A DNA stretch of 64,000 nt from Plebeiibacterium marinum (GTDB lineage: Bacteria > Bacteroidota > Bacteroidia > Bacteroidales > Marinilabiliaceae). A model generated the notes under the pieces. The model was not told the origin of the DNA. It saw only the letters and a list, made by a program, of their open reading frames with translations, and ran no database searches. Of the stretch, positions 54,103 to 63,190 are shown one piece after another. Position 1 is the stretch's first letter; the number at the start of each line of letters is the position of its first letter. The stretch is taken from the NCBI RefSeq assembly GCF_026013615.1, contig NZ_JAPDPI010000005.1, positions 62,001 to 126,000 on the forward strand. Direction: 5' to 3'. Position numbers and translations under genes: made by a program.

Positions 54103-54239
54103 CAAAACATAAAAGATACCTGCAAAATACATAAATACGAAAAGTTAAAACAACAAATTAAGCGTTTAAAATCATTACTACGCTGGTGGTATCAATACTA
54201 TGGCATACGAGGAAACTTTATGAGCATAAAACGCATTAC

Positions 54240-55184
54240 ATGGTAAAAGCATTATTGATTATAAGATTAAAACAAATTTATCGAGAATTAATTGGAATTG
54301 GTCTTATAAGACTGGTTTTTTTGATTGCTCTAATCGGTTTTTTGGGATTATTCCTTTATACAAATACCTCGGATAAAACAACTTCTCAATTAGTGAGTAT
54401 TGGACTTTTATTTCTGATTTCTATACTCCATTCTCGACGAGGTGATAAATTGTTTCTTAAAAGCCATTTCTCAAATTATAAATTGTTTTTATTTTCAGAG
54501 TATGCAGTTATTTCTTCTCCAATTCTCTTACTACTAGTTGTTCATAGACAATGGGGTTCACTAATTTATTTTTTAAGCTTGATACTAATTGTGCATCTTG
54601 ATTTAAAACCTAAATATTCAAGTTTAAATACAAAGCTACAGTCGTTAATCCCTTCTGATTCGTTCGAATGGAAAGCAGGAGTAAGAAAGCAATTTTTTAT
54701 AATCGTGCCTGTTTGGATTATTTCTGCAGTTACTTCATTTTTTATAGGAAGTGTTCCGATAGCAATTTTTATACTTGGAATTTCAATATTCAGTTTTTAT
54801 GAAAAAGGAGAGACGTATCAAATGATATTATCTTATGAATTAAAGGCAAAAAAATTCTTATTCTTAAAAGTAAAACGTCAGTTTCAACTCTTTTCAATTA
54901 TAACAATTCCTTTGATTGGACTTTTTTTGATATTTAATTTCGACAGATGGTATATTCCACTATCCGAATTTTTAATTTTTTGCTTTATTCATATTTATGT
55001 GATTATGACTAAATATGCTTTTTTTGAACCAAATAAAAAATCGGCAGCAGCACAGACGATGGGTGGCATAGGTGTATTTGGAGGCATTATTCCTGTATTT
55101 CTACCAGTAGTTTGGATTTTAACTGTTTGGTTTTATATAAAATCAATTAACAACTTGAATTTTTACTTAAATGATTACAATTAG
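54240..55184 (+). CDS. ABC-2-type transporter membrane protein
   Basis: The start at 54240 (MVKALLIIRLKQIYREL) gives 314 residues; an 18-codon upstream extension is possible but unlikely. About eight or nine hydrophobic segments are visible: LIRLVFLIALIGFLGLFLY, LVSIGLLFLISIL, YAVISSPILLLLVV, IIVPVWIISAVTSFF, SIFSFY, FSIITIPLIGLFLIF, FLIFCFIHIYVIM and the last IPVFLPVVWILTVWFY. It overlaps the ATPase gene by 14 bp, so they form one exporter. Family is uncharacterised; cargo unknown. Confidence 0.78.
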   Translation: MVKALLIIRLKQIYRELIGIGLIRLVFLIALIGFLGLFLYTNTSDKTTSQLVSIGLLFLISILHSRRGDKLFLKSHFSNYKLFLFSEYAVISSPILLLLVVHRQWGSLIYFLSLILIVHLDLKPKYSSLNTKLQSLIPSDSFEWKAGVRKQFFIIVPVWIISAVTSFFIGSVPIAIFILGISIFSFYEKGETYQMILSYELKAKKFLFLKVKRQFQLFSIITIPLIGLFLIFNFDRWYIPLSEFLIFCFIHIYVIMTKYAFFEPNKKSAAAQTMGGIGVFGGIIPVFLPVVWILTVWFYIKSINNLNFYLNDYN

Positions 55185-55866
55185 TAACCTAACAATATCA
55201 TATAAAAAAGACCAGGATGTTATTAATTCACTGAACCTTTCATTGGATACATCATTAATACATGGCATAGTAGGATTAAATGGTGCAGGCAAAACAACAT
55301 TACTAAATTCATTGTACGGATTAAAGAAACCAAATGAAGGAATTATACAAGTTGATAACAAAAAAATTAATAAAAAGGAAGTCTCTTATTTGGTAACAGA
55401 AAATTTTTTTTATTCAAACATTACAGGTAGAGAATATTTGAGCCTTTTTAAAAATAAAGCATTCGAAACAGAAAAATGGAATAAGCTATTCTCTTTGCCT
55501 TTGGATTCTGTGGTCGATGGATATTCAACAGGCATGAAAAAGAAATTAGCATTGTTGGGTATTTTAAAACAAGACAAACCTTTAATGATACTGGATGAAC
55601 CATTTAATGGATTGGATATTGAGACTTGTAGGATTATTAGAATGGTTTTGCTGCGATTAAAAGAAAAGAACAAAACAATAATTATCACTTCTCATATAAT
55701 TGAAACCCTAACCAACCTATGTGATTATATTCATTATCTGGATAAAGGAAAAATAAAATACAGCAAAGACAAAGAAGGATTCTCGGAATTTGAAAGAGAG
55801 GTATTTGAAAAAATTGAACACGAAAATATTGAACTCATTAATGAACTAATAGAATATAGCACATAA
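55171..55866 (+). CDS. ABC transporter ATP-binding protein
   Basis: 231 residues. Walker A GLNGAGKTTLLNSLYGL, signature region YSTGMKKKLALLG (a variant of LSGGQ), Walker B PLMILDEPFNGLD, and switch His in IIITSHIIETL. It is the ATPase of the exporter formed with the upstream membrane protein, with which it overlaps. Such pairs export small peptides, antibiotics or lipids. Nothing nearby gives the substrate. Confidence 0.93.
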   Translation: MITISNLTISYKKDQDVINSLNLSLDTSLIHGIVGLNGAGKTTLLNSLYGLKKPNEGIIQVDNKKINKKEVSYLVTENFFYSNITGREYLSLFKNKAFETEKWNKLFSLPLDSVVDGYSTGMKKKLALLGILKQDKPLMILDEPFNGLDIETCRIIRMVLLRLKEKNKTIIITSHIIETLTNLCDYIHYLDKGKIKYSKDKEGFSEFEREVFEKIEHENIELINELIEYST

Positions 55867-55956
55867 AACACGGCATAAAGCCATGGTAGCCACTCGGTTT
55901 GATAGATTGTGATATTTTTAGAATTTTCTGCTGTTTTGACTCTGGTCGTATTCAGA

Positions 55957-56450
55957 TTAATGATTACCCATGCCCAGCTCTTTCATAACATTGTCTTTTC
56001 TCATTCGTGAAATAGGTACAGAAGCATTGTCTCTCAATAGGAGGTAGCCTCCATCGCGCTTTTCGAAAGAGCAAACCATCTTTTTATTTACCAGATGGGA
56101 TTGGTGCACCCTGATAAAACCTTCTTCTGAAAGCAATTCCTCAAAATCTTTTAAGGTTCGGGAAATAAGTGCTGTTTGTCCATTTTGAAGGTAAACGTTG
56201 GTGTAATTGTTCTCGCCCTTGCATCTGATTATATCGCAAGTCTTTACAAACAAAATTCTTTCAAGGGATGGCAGGGCGATCGTTTTGTATTCAGTCTTTT
56301 TATTATTTTCCAGAGTTTCCCATTGTTGTTTCAAATCGTTTTTCTTGTTTTTGATTTTATCCAATATTCTTCCTGCTGATTGTTGTAACTCAAGTATGTC
56401 TACTGGTTTAAGTAGGTAATCGAAGGCACAAAAGCGAATGGCTATACGTA
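55957..56450 (-). pseudogene. 5'-truncated LytTR response regulator
   Basis: An open frame of 199 codons (to 56556) is present, but only about residue 38 onward is homologous: the receiver's last piece (AIRFCAFDYLLKPVD), a helical linker, and a complete LytTR DNA-binding domain (IRCKGENNYTNVYLQNGQTA, SEEGFIRVHQSHLVNKKMV, VPISRMRKD). The phospho-acceptor Asp and the first two thirds of the receiver are missing, and the first 37 codons read through non-homologous sequence. So the gene has lost its 5' end near 56450. No histidine kinase is next to it. A translated DNA-binding fragment is possible. Confidence 0.75.
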
Positions 56451-56628
56451 TAGTGAAAAATATTTTATTCTGAACTGTTTTGAATGTGTTGTAAATGAGG
56501 TTTGTGGGTGTTTTTTTGTGACAATGATTGTATTTTTTAATTTTTTCAGAAAACAATTTTACACTTTGTTTTGTTTGGTTGATGTATTTAGTAAATTAAC
56601 AAGATCATAAATAAACAAATCAAAAATT

Positions 56629-57264
56629 ATGGCAGTTTTAGTAGGAAAAAAAGCACCGGTATTTAGCGCAGAAGCAGTTGTAAACGGTGGTGAAATAGTA
56701 AATAATTATTCGTTAGACCAATTTATTGGCAAAAAGTATGTAGTGTTATTCTTTTATCCTGCAGACTTTACGTTTGTTTGTCCAACCGAGATCATAGCAT
56801 TTCAGGATAAGATTGCAGAGTTTGAAAAGAGAAATGTGGAAGTGGTTGGTGTATCGGTTGATTCAGCCTTTTCGCACTGGAAATGGTTACAAACAGAAAA
56901 GAAAGACGGTGGAATCAAGGGAGTGAAATTCCCGTTGGTTGCTGATAATTCAATGACAATTTCAGAGAATTTTGATGTGTTGGCCGGAGAGTACGATTAC
57001 AATGATGAAGGACAGTTGGTATTTGAAGGTACTCCTATGGCATACCGTGGCCTTTTCTTAATTGATAAAGAAGGAAATGTACGTCACCAGGTGGTTAATG
57101 ATATGCCTTTGGGACGGAGTGTGGAAGAAGCATTACGTATTGTAGATGCCCTTCAGTTTTTTGAAGAAAATGGAGAGGTTTGTCCGGCAGACTGGCACAA
57201 AGGGGATGAAGGGTTAACAGCTTCACAGGAAGGAATATCAGAATACTTAGGAAAGAGAGACTAG
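56629..57264 (+). CDS. 2-Cys peroxiredoxin (AhpC/Prx1)
   Basis: 211 residues. Peroxidatic Cys in FYPADFTFVCPTEIIAFQ, with Thr and Arg-type neighbours; resolving Cys in GEVCPADWHKGDEGL near the C-terminus, so it is a typical 2-Cys enzyme. It reduces H2O2 and organic peroxides, recycled by a thioredoxin- or AhpF-type reductase (trxB is at 24321-25316). Single gene with a terminator. Confidence 0.95.
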   Translation: MAVLVGKKAPVFSAEAVVNGGEIVNNYSLDQFIGKKYVVLFFYPADFTFVCPTEIIAFQDKIAEFEKRNVEVVGVSVDSAFSHWKWLQTEKKDGGIKGVKFPLVADNSMTISENFDVLAGEYDYNDEGQLVFEGTPMAYRGLFLIDKEGNVRHQVVNDMPLGRSVEEALRIVDALQFFEENGEVCPADWHKGDEGLTASQEGISEYLGKRD

Positions 57265-57290
57265 ATTTTTTATTTCGTTTTAGATGTCAA

Positions 57291-57321
57291 TGGCACCTGC
57301 AAGATTGTAGGTGCTTTTTTT
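57291..57321 (+). terminator. Peroxiredoxin terminator
   Basis: GCACCT / AGGTGC stem with a 10-nt loop and a run of seven T. Confidence 0.8.
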
Positions 57322-57355
57322 GTTTCCAGGCGTGTTTTCCTAGTAAATTTTGAAC

Positions 57356-57363
57356 TAAATTTG
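57356..57363 (+). promoter_or_regulatory. -7 box of pabB, four bases before the ATG
   Basis: TAAATTTG, a full consensus match; the ATG begins at 57368. If used, the mRNA would begin at the start codon. Confidence 0.55.
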
Positions 57364-57367
57364 CCGA

Positions 57368-58684
57368 ATGCGTAGGAAATTGGTTTTTGAAGTTGATAAT
57401 AGCAAGTTGTTTAAAGCGCAACTGTTGGAATATACAAGGGGGGTGCAATTTTGTGCCATTTATGATAGTTGTGATCATTATTTAAACTCATCTTCCCCAG
57501 TGCATTATCACTCATATGATTATTTGGCAGGTATTGGGAGTATTGGTGTTGGAGAAGGAACTTATGCCACAGTAAGCAACTATTTAGGTTCGCCTGCCGA
57601 CTGGCAATTTGGCTACTTTAGTTATGATTTAAAAAATGAATTTGAGAATCTGTATTCGGTAAATCATGATGGATTGCATTTCCCGTCTTCATTATTTTTT
57701 CAACCCAGGTATGTAGTTTATAATAAAGAAAGCAAATGGATTATTGAATACCAGGAAAAATATGACACTGAGGATTCAGTTGTTGGTTTGGTTGATGCCA
57801 TTAGTCTGTTGCAGGCTGATGTTAAACTACCAAAGTCAGTTTTATTCGAACCCAGAATTACCAAGGAAAAATATATTCAATCTGTAAATTCGGTATTGGA
57901 TCATATTCATAAAGGAGACATTTATGAGCTTAATTATTGTCAGGAGTTCTTTGCCTCTGATGTAAGCATTGATGCGTATATTGCCTTTGAAAGGTTGAAA
58001 AACATCTCACCAACTCCTTTTGCCTGTTTTTTAAAGCTTAATGATAAATATGTGATTTCAGCATCGCCAGAGCGTTATCTTAAAAAAGAGGGAAATAAAC
58101 TCATTAGTCAGCCCATTAAAGGAACGGCTCCAAGAGGAGGTAGCTGGGTTGAGGATGAGGCGTATTCAAGTAGTTTACAGCAATGCGAAAAGGAGCGATC
58201 TGAGAATATCATGATTGCCGACTTGGTTCGTAATGATCTCTCCAGGGTAGCAGCACGAGGGAGTGTTCATGTTGAAGAATTGTGTGGTATTTATAAGTTT
58301 CCACAGGTTTTTCAGATGATAACCACGGTGACAGCGGAATTGGAAGAGGGAAGGCCTGTGCTTGATGCTATTGTCAATTCATTTCCCATGGGTTCTATGA
58401 CGGGAGCGCCGAAAGTTCGTGCCATGAAGCTTATTGAAAAATATGAGGAGACAAAAAGGGGTGTGTATTCAGGGGCAGTTGGTTATTTTGCTCCCAATGG
58501 AGATTTTGATTTTAATGTGATTATCAGGAGTTTGTTATATAATTCAGCTGCCAAATACCTGTCTTTTATGGTAGGTAGCGCCATAACCGAAAAAAGCATC
58601 CCCGAAAAGGAGTATGAAGAATGTTTGGTTAAGGCAAGTGCCATTTTTAAGTTGTTTAAACAAGAAGATAGAAAGTTATCCTGA
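57368..58684 (+). CDS. pabB: Aminodeoxychorismate synthase component I
   Basis: 438 residues, chorismate-binding fold. PIKGTAPRGG has the lysine that in PabB attacks chorismate and forms a covalent intermediate; ERSENIMIADLVRNDLSRVA and MGSMTGAPKVRAMKLIE are the conserved chorismate and Mg sites. The N-terminal part is shorter than in TrpE. With a glutamine amidotransferase (PabA, not here) it makes 4-amino-4-deoxychorismate for folate. It could alternatively be an anthranilate synthase, but the KGT motif argues for PabB. tilS follows after 41 bp. Confidence 0.9.
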   Translation: MRRKLVFEVDNSKLFKAQLLEYTRGVQFCAIYDSCDHYLNSSSPVHYHSYDYLAGIGSIGVGEGTYATVSNYLGSPADWQFGYFSYDLKNEFENLYSVNHDGLHFPSSLFFQPRYVVYNKESKWIIEYQEKYDTEDSVVGLVDAISLLQADVKLPKSVLFEPRITKEKYIQSVNSVLDHIHKGDIYELNYCQEFFASDVSIDAYIAFERLKNISPTPFACFLKLNDKYVISASPERYLKKEGNKLISQPIKGTAPRGGSWVEDEAYSSSLQQCEKERSENIMIADLVRNDLSRVAARGSVHVEELCGIYKFPQVFQMITTVTAELEEGRPVLDAIVNSFPMGSMTGAPKVRAMKLIEKYEETKRGVYSGAVGYFAPNGDFDFNVIIRSLLYNSAAKYLSFMVGSAITEKSIPEKEYEECLVKASAIFKLFKQEDRKLS

Positions 58685-58725
58685 ATTAAATATTTTAAGA
58701 TAAAAAAGAATTGGATAAGTTTGTG

Positions 58726-60072
58726 ATGGAAGACCAGTTTGTAAAATATCTGAATAGCCACTGTGGTTTTAAACGTGGAGAAAAAGTGTTGGTAGCATTA
58801 AGTGGTGGGGCTGATTCAATAGCTCTATTGCATCTTTTTAAAGTAAATGGTATTGAGATTTTTGCTGCGCACTGTAATTTTAATTTAAGGGGGGATGAGT
58901 CGGATGGTGATGAGGATTATGTAAGGGATTTTTGCAAGAGTTGGGATATTGAGCTCTTTGTGAAATCTTTTGATACGGTAGGATACAGTAGCGAAAAAGG
59001 GATATCGATTGAAATGGCAGCCCGCGATTTAAGATATGCCTGGTTTGATGATTTACTGGAACAACACGAAATTGATTGGGTTGCTACCGGACACCATAAA
59101 GATGATAGCATTGAAACATTCTTTTTGAATTTGTTACGAGGTACAGGAGTTCGGGGATTGTCGGGTATTAAGCCTTTAACAGGAAAGGTGATCCGGCCTT
59201 TACTTGGATTTAGCAGAGATATGATTGAGGATTATTGTCAGTTGAATCATCTTAATTACCGAACCGACTCTTCTAATTTAGAATCGGTTTACACGCGCAA
59301 TAAAATCAGGAATGAAATTATCCCCTTGTTTGAGCAGATAAATCCTTCATTTAAAGAAACCATGTTAATGAATATGGCTCATGTCGGTCAGGTTAATGAG
59401 TTTCTTTCAAATACAGTTGAAGATATTAAGCAGAATCTGGTTGTGGAACAGGATGATAGTTTGTTGATTTCTCTGCGTCATGTTAATGAGTTTAAGGATA
59501 AGAAATTGGTGTTGTTTGAAATTTTACATCCTTATGGTTTTAACAGTAGTACCGTTTCTGAAGTTGTAGAAGCTGTAGAGCAGGATGTTTCGGGAAAGCA
59601 GTTTTTTGCAAACGAATACAGGTTAATTAAAGACCGGCATAACCTGATATTATTACCAGTAAAGGATGAGGAAGAGGAAAAATGCTTTTATATATCAAGG
59701 GAAGAAGCAGAAGTTACTGCCCCGGTAGCATTAGTTATTGAGAAAAATTTAGAAAAGGATAATTATGTCATAGAGAAATCGAGGTTTGTAGGGCAGTTTG
59801 ACGAAGAATTGATAGAATATCCGTTAACCATTCGAAAATGGGAGCAGGGTGATACTTTCAGGCCTTTGGGTATGAAAAACTTTAAAAAACTAAGTGATTT
59901 TTTTATTGACCAGAAGTTTTCATTAAAGGACAAGGAAGATGTGTGGTTATTGCTTTCCGGTAATGATATTATTTGGATTATGGGTCATAGAACGGATGAC
60001 AGGTATAAGATAACGGAAAAAACAAAACGGGTTATTAAGTTTACATTACGCTCAAAGGCAGTACCCTGGTAA
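58726..60072 (+). CDS. tilS: tRNA(Ile)-lysidine synthetase
   Basis: Start ATG 58726 (MEDQFVKYLN), giving 448 residues. PP-loop VALSGGADSIALLHLF, FAAHCNFNLRGDES, TGHHKDDSIETFFLNLLRGTG, the TilS signatures; C-terminal tRNA-binding domain with WEQGDTFRPLGMKNFKKLSD and ending in a beta-rich part. It changes the wobble base of tRNA-Ile(CAU) to lysidine so that AUA is read as Ile. Converges with mnmA, only 17 bp between stop codons. Confidence 0.96.
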   Translation: MEDQFVKYLNSHCGFKRGEKVLVALSGGADSIALLHLFKVNGIEIFAAHCNFNLRGDESDGDEDYVRDFCKSWDIELFVKSFDTVGYSSEKGISIEMAARDLRYAWFDDLLEQHEIDWVATGHHKDDSIETFFLNLLRGTGVRGLSGIKPLTGKVIRPLLGFSRDMIEDYCQLNHLNYRTDSSNLESVYTRNKIRNEIIPLFEQINPSFKETMLMNMAHVGQVNEFLSNTVEDIKQNLVVEQDDSLLISLRHVNEFKDKKLVLFEILHPYGFNSSTVSEVVEAVEQDVSGKQFFANEYRLIKDRHNLILLPVKDEEEEKCFYISREEAEVTAPVALVIEKNLEKDNYVIEKSRFVGQFDEELIEYPLTIRKWEQGDTFRPLGMKNFKKLSDFFIDQKFSLKDKEDVWLLLSGNDIIWIMGHRTDDRYKITEKTKRVIKFTLRSKAVPW

Positions 60073-60089
60073 ACGTAAATTATTGATTA

Positions 60090-61178
60090 TTACACGGTGG
60101 TATCAAACACCATATCATCCACAATGGCGCCTCCAACCACCATATCATCCTGGTAAAATACAATAGATTGGCCAGGAGTAAGTGCCCAAACCGGTTTGTT
60201 AAAATTAATATGCAATTTATCTGCTATGAGTTCAATTGAACCGGGGGTGGGTGTTGTATAATCCAGTCCCCTGATTCTGATATTTACATTTTGTACTTGC
60301 TGTAAAAAATTAGGGTTACAGCTAAGGAATTCTGAAACCTTTAAATGGGTTGAAAAGAGTGTGTTTTTAGGAGCTGTTATTAAAATATTGTTTTCAGCAT
60401 CAATCTTAGCTACACATTCGCCATGGTTTTTCTTTAAGGCTAAACCTCTTTTTTGTCCAATGGTGTAATAAGGAAACCCTTCATGTGAACCAATGATTTC
60501 GCCTTCCTGATTTATAATATTCCCATTGGCAAGCTTTGATTTTATCCCGGGTTTTATTTCATTGATAAAATCACGGTAGTCGCTACCATGTAAAAAGCAT
60601 ACTCCCATGCTTTCTTTCTTTTCTGTTATGGATTTAAAACCTAGTTCGTCTGCCTGTATTTTTATTTTCGATTTTAATAATTCACCCAAGGGGAAAATGC
60701 ATTTGTTTAAAATTCGCTGGGGAAGGTTCCATAAAAAATAAGATTGATCTTTTAAAGGGTCAACACCTTTTTGGATATATGCAATGCCATCCTTTTTTAT
60801 AAGCCTGACATAGTGACCCGTTGCAATATAATCACATTGCAGTTTTTGAGCCTCTTCATAAAGCAGTTTCCATTTTATGGTTTCATTGCATCGGATACAA
60901 GGGTTTGGAGTTCTTCCTTTTAAATATTCAGCAACAAAATAGTCGATTACTTCTTTTTTGAAATCATCATATACATCCATAACATGATGATCAAATTGTA
61001 GTTTGCAGGCAAGATTTTTTGCTTCCGATATAAAGTGTGAGGATTCAGGGGAGGAGAGAGGCGATACTGTGTTGAAGGTAATCCCAACAACTTCATAACC
61101 CTTTTGTAATAAATACCATGCCGACATGGAGCTGTCGATACCTCCGCTCATCCCAAGTAAAACTCTTTTTTTTGCCAT
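60090..61178 (-). CDS. mnmA: tRNA 2-thiouridylase MnmA
   Basis: 362 residues. PP-loop GMSGGIDSSMSAWYLLQK, TPNPCIRCNETIKW with catalytic Cys, YIATGHYVR, QSYFLWNLPQ, and the second Cys in MGVCFLHGSDYRDF. The C-terminal barrel and GQSIVFYQDDMVVGGA close the protein. It adds sulfur to U34 of Lys, Glu and Gln tRNAs. Start ATG follows a consensus -7 box by four bases, which suggests a leaderless mRNA. Confidence 0.95.
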   Translation of the reverse strand: MAKKRVLLGMSGGIDSSMSAWYLLQKGYEVVGITFNTVSPLSSPESSHFISEAKNLACKLQFDHHVMDVYDDFKKEVIDYFVAEYLKGRTPNPCIRCNETIKWKLLYEEAQKLQCDYIATGHYVRLIKKDGIAYIQKGVDPLKDQSYFLWNLPQRILNKCIFPLGELLKSKIKIQADELGFKSITEKKESMGVCFLHGSDYRDFINEIKPGIKSKLANGNIINQEGEIIGSHEGFPYYTIGQKRGLALKKNHGECVAKIDAENNILITAPKNTLFSTHLKVSEFLSCNPNFLQQVQNVNIRIRGLDYTTPTPGSIELIADKLHINFNKPVWALTPGQSIVFYQDDMVVGGAIVDDMVFDTTV

Positions 61179-61182
61179 GGTG

Positions 61183-61190
61183 CAAAAATA
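61183..61190 (-). promoter_or_regulatory. -7 box of mnmA, four bases before the ATG
   Basis: On the minus strand TATTTTTG matches TAnnTTTG, and the ATG begins four bases later at 61178. Confidence 0.55.
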
Positions 61191-61222
61191 AAAAAAGAGT
61201 AAGCAAAATGCCTACTCTTTTA
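61190..61222 (-). terminator. Terminator of the tyrA-like gene
   Basis: Minus-strand stem AAAAGAGTA / TACTCTTTT with an 11-nt loop and T run. One arm includes the tyrA stop codon, and the T run overlaps the mnmA -7 box. Confidence 0.72.
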
Positions 61223-61988
61223 TATTATCTCTAACCTCTTCTAAAAATACTTTCATTTTATCAGTATCTTTAGTTTCAATAATGGCTAGTAATTCTTTCA
61301 GCTTGAGTCTGATTTTCTCAACCTGGCTTGAAGTGAAAGGGTTGAATAAAATCTCGGACAACAGATAATCGTCTTCACTCAATAGTCCCTTTGCAATATC
61401 AAAGTGCTTTTTAAACGTGGTTCCCGGAGCCTCCTGCTTTTTCATTACCGAGGCAAAAACAAGGGTTGATGAGAAAGGGATTGAAAGTGAATAGGCAATG
61501 GTTTCATCATGCTCTATAAAGGTATATTCATGAATATTCAATCCCAAAGTGCCAAAGAAATCCTTAAAGAAAGCCTTGCCCAAATGGTCGCCCTCAGAAA
61601 TAATGATGGCATGGTGTTCACGTAGTGCCTTTAAGTTACCAAATGTAGGGCCAAACATGGGGTGTGTAGATACGTAACGCATCCCAACTTTTTTGTAAAA
61701 TTCCTGAAATCCTGTTTTTACCGAAGAAATATCGGAAATGATACAGGTTTTTGGAAGGTATGGAATAACCTCTTTAAAGGCCTCAATAGTATATTTTAAT
61801 GTTACTGCATTAATAAGCAGCTCAGGCTCAAATGCAGTAATTTCCTCTAGCTTTGTTAAACGTTGGGTGTTAAATATATATTTGAGTTTCTCAAGATTGG
61901 GGTCGTAAATGGCCACTTCATGATCCAAACATAATGCGTCGGTTAACCATGTTCCCATTTTTCCGGCGCCCAAAATACAGATTTTCAT
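61212..61988 (-). CDS. tyrA: Prephenate dehydrogenase-type protein
   Basis: 258 residues. NAD-binding ILGAGKMGTWLTDAL, then VKTGFQEFYKKVGMRYVSTHPMFGPT with the His of THPMFGP, conserved in TyrA proteins, and IEHDETIAYSLSIPF. Prephenate dehydrogenase makes 4-hydroxyphenylpyruvate for tyrosine. The gene order (aminotransferase, DAHP synthase/chorismate mutase, tyrA) is a Bacteroidota aromatic amino-acid cluster and supports the call. The protein is short for a TyrA and has no chorismate mutase part; that activity is in the next gene upstream. Confidence 0.88.
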   Translation of the reverse strand: MKICILGAGKMGTWLTDALCLDHEVAIYDPNLEKLKYIFNTQRLTKLEEITAFEPELLINAVTLKYTIEAFKEVIPYLPKTCIISDISSVKTGFQEFYKKVGMRYVSTHPMFGPTFGNLKALREHHAIIISEGDHLGKAFFKDFFGTLGLNIHEYTFIEHDETIAYSLSIPFSSTLVFASVMKKQEAPGTTFKKHFDIAKGLLSEDDYLLSEILFNPFTSSQVEKIRLKLKELLAIIETKDTDKMKVFLEEVRDNIKE

Positions 61989-61994
61989 TTTTTA

Positions 61995-62096
61995 TTAGAT
62001 AAGAGATAATAGACATTAGATAATAGAGATTAGTATTTTGAGGTAAGAGAAAGAGTGTAAATCATCTCTTATCTCTTATCTCAATTCTCATGTCTT
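61995..62096. repeat. Inverted pair of heptad tracts between aroG and tyrA
   Basis: 61995-62036 has AGAGATA-type units (TTAGATA, AGAGATA, ATAGACA, TTAGATA, ATAGAGA); 62062-62096 has TTATCTC-type units, the inverted form. Transcribed, the two tracts could form a long imperfect hairpin in the operon mRNA. Confidence 0.7.
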
Positions 62097-62097
62097 A

Positions 62098-63177
62098 TTA
62101 TTGGTTCATAATCTTATTCTGGCGAGTAACAGACTCTTCGTGTATGCTTTCGAAAAGTTTTGTTAAGAATTCATCAGATAACCCCATTTCAGCACCTTTA
62201 GCTTTACGGTTGTTCATGATCTCATCGTAACGACGTGTCTGTAAAATGGTAATGTTGTTATCTTTTTTGTATTTACCAATGGCTTCAGAAATTTTCATCC
62301 TTTCTTTTAGTGTTTCCAAAACAGTGGTATCCAGTTTGTCAATTTGCTGACGTAATTCATCTAAAGTAACCCTTGGCTTTTCACCAATTTTAGGTTCGCG
62401 AAGAACAATTTTGTCAGTAATTTCTTTAAGGTTTTCAGGGGTAACCTGCTGGCTGGCATCACTCCATGCTTTTTCAGGACAACGGTGAGCTTCAACCAAT
62501 AAACCATCAAAGCCTAAGTCCATGGCTTCCTGCGAAATTTCGTAAATCAACTCACTCTTACCACTGATGTGAGAAGGATCACAGATAATTGGAATCTCCG
62601 GACATCTTCTTTTTAGCTCAATTGGAATTTGCCATTGAGGGTGATTACGGTATTTTGTTTTATCGTATGTTGAGAACCCCCTGTGAATAGCAGCTAATTT
62701 TTTAATTCCTGCCTGGTTGATTCTTTCCAAAGCTCCAATCCAAAGTTCCAAATCGGGATTAACAGGGTTTTTTACCAATACAGGAATATTCGTCCCTTTA
62801 AGGGCGTCAGCTATTTCTTGTACAGCAAATGGGTTTGCAGTAGTACGTGCACCTACCCAAAGGATATCGATACCGTGTTTGATGGCTTCAAAAACATGGT
62901 TTGCATTGGCAACTTCTGTACCAACAAACATCCCGGTTTCTTTTTTTACCCTCTGTAACCAAGGTAAACCTAATGTACCAACACCTTCAAATGCACCCGG
63001 ACGGGTCCTTGGTTTCCATATTCCGGCACGGAAAATTTTGAATCCTTCAGCAGCTAATTTTTTTGCTGTTTCTAATACTTGTTCTTCTGTTTCCGCACTA
63101 CATGGTCCGGCAATAACCCAAGGACGTTCTAAATCTAATCCAGGAAGGCTAATCTTTTCTAGGTCTAAATTTACCAT
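62098..63177 (-). CDS. Bifunctional DAHP synthase/chorismate mutase
   Basis: 359 residues. N-terminal AroG-like DAHP synthase (about 1-265) of the type without a regulatory domain: WVIAGPCSAETEEQVLE, FRAGIWKPRTRPGAFEG, TEVANANHVFEAI, VLVKNPVNPDLELWIGA and ICDPSHISGKSELI. C-terminal AroQ-type chorismate mutase about 270-355 (LRQQIDKLDTTVLETLKERM, ISEAIGKYKKDN). The mutase domain may make the first step sensitive to prephenate or tyrosine. It is the committed step of the shikimate pathway fused to the branch point toward Phe and Tyr. Confidence 0.95.
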   Translation of the reverse strand: MVNLDLEKISLPGLDLERPWVIAGPCSAETEEQVLETAKKLAAEGFKIFRAGIWKPRTRPGAFEGVGTLGLPWLQRVKKETGMFVGTEVANANHVFEAIKHGIDILWVGARTTANPFAVQEIADALKGTNIPVLVKNPVNPDLELWIGALERINQAGIKKLAAIHRGFSTYDKTKYRNHPQWQIPIELKRRCPEIPIICDPSHISGKSELIYEISQEAMDLGFDGLLVEAHRCPEKAWSDASQQVTPENLKEITDKIVLREPKIGEKPRVTLDELRQQIDKLDTTVLETLKERMKISEAIGKYKKDNNITILQTRRYDEIMNNRKAKGAEMGLSDEFLTKLFESIHEESVTRQNKIMNQ

Positions 63178-63190
63178 TGTAATATATTGT

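Noticed and set aside
45241-56628. Prophage or integrative conjugative element
   Set aside because: No integrase, phage structural, conjugation or relaxase gene, and no tRNA attachment site at either edge; called an accessory island only.
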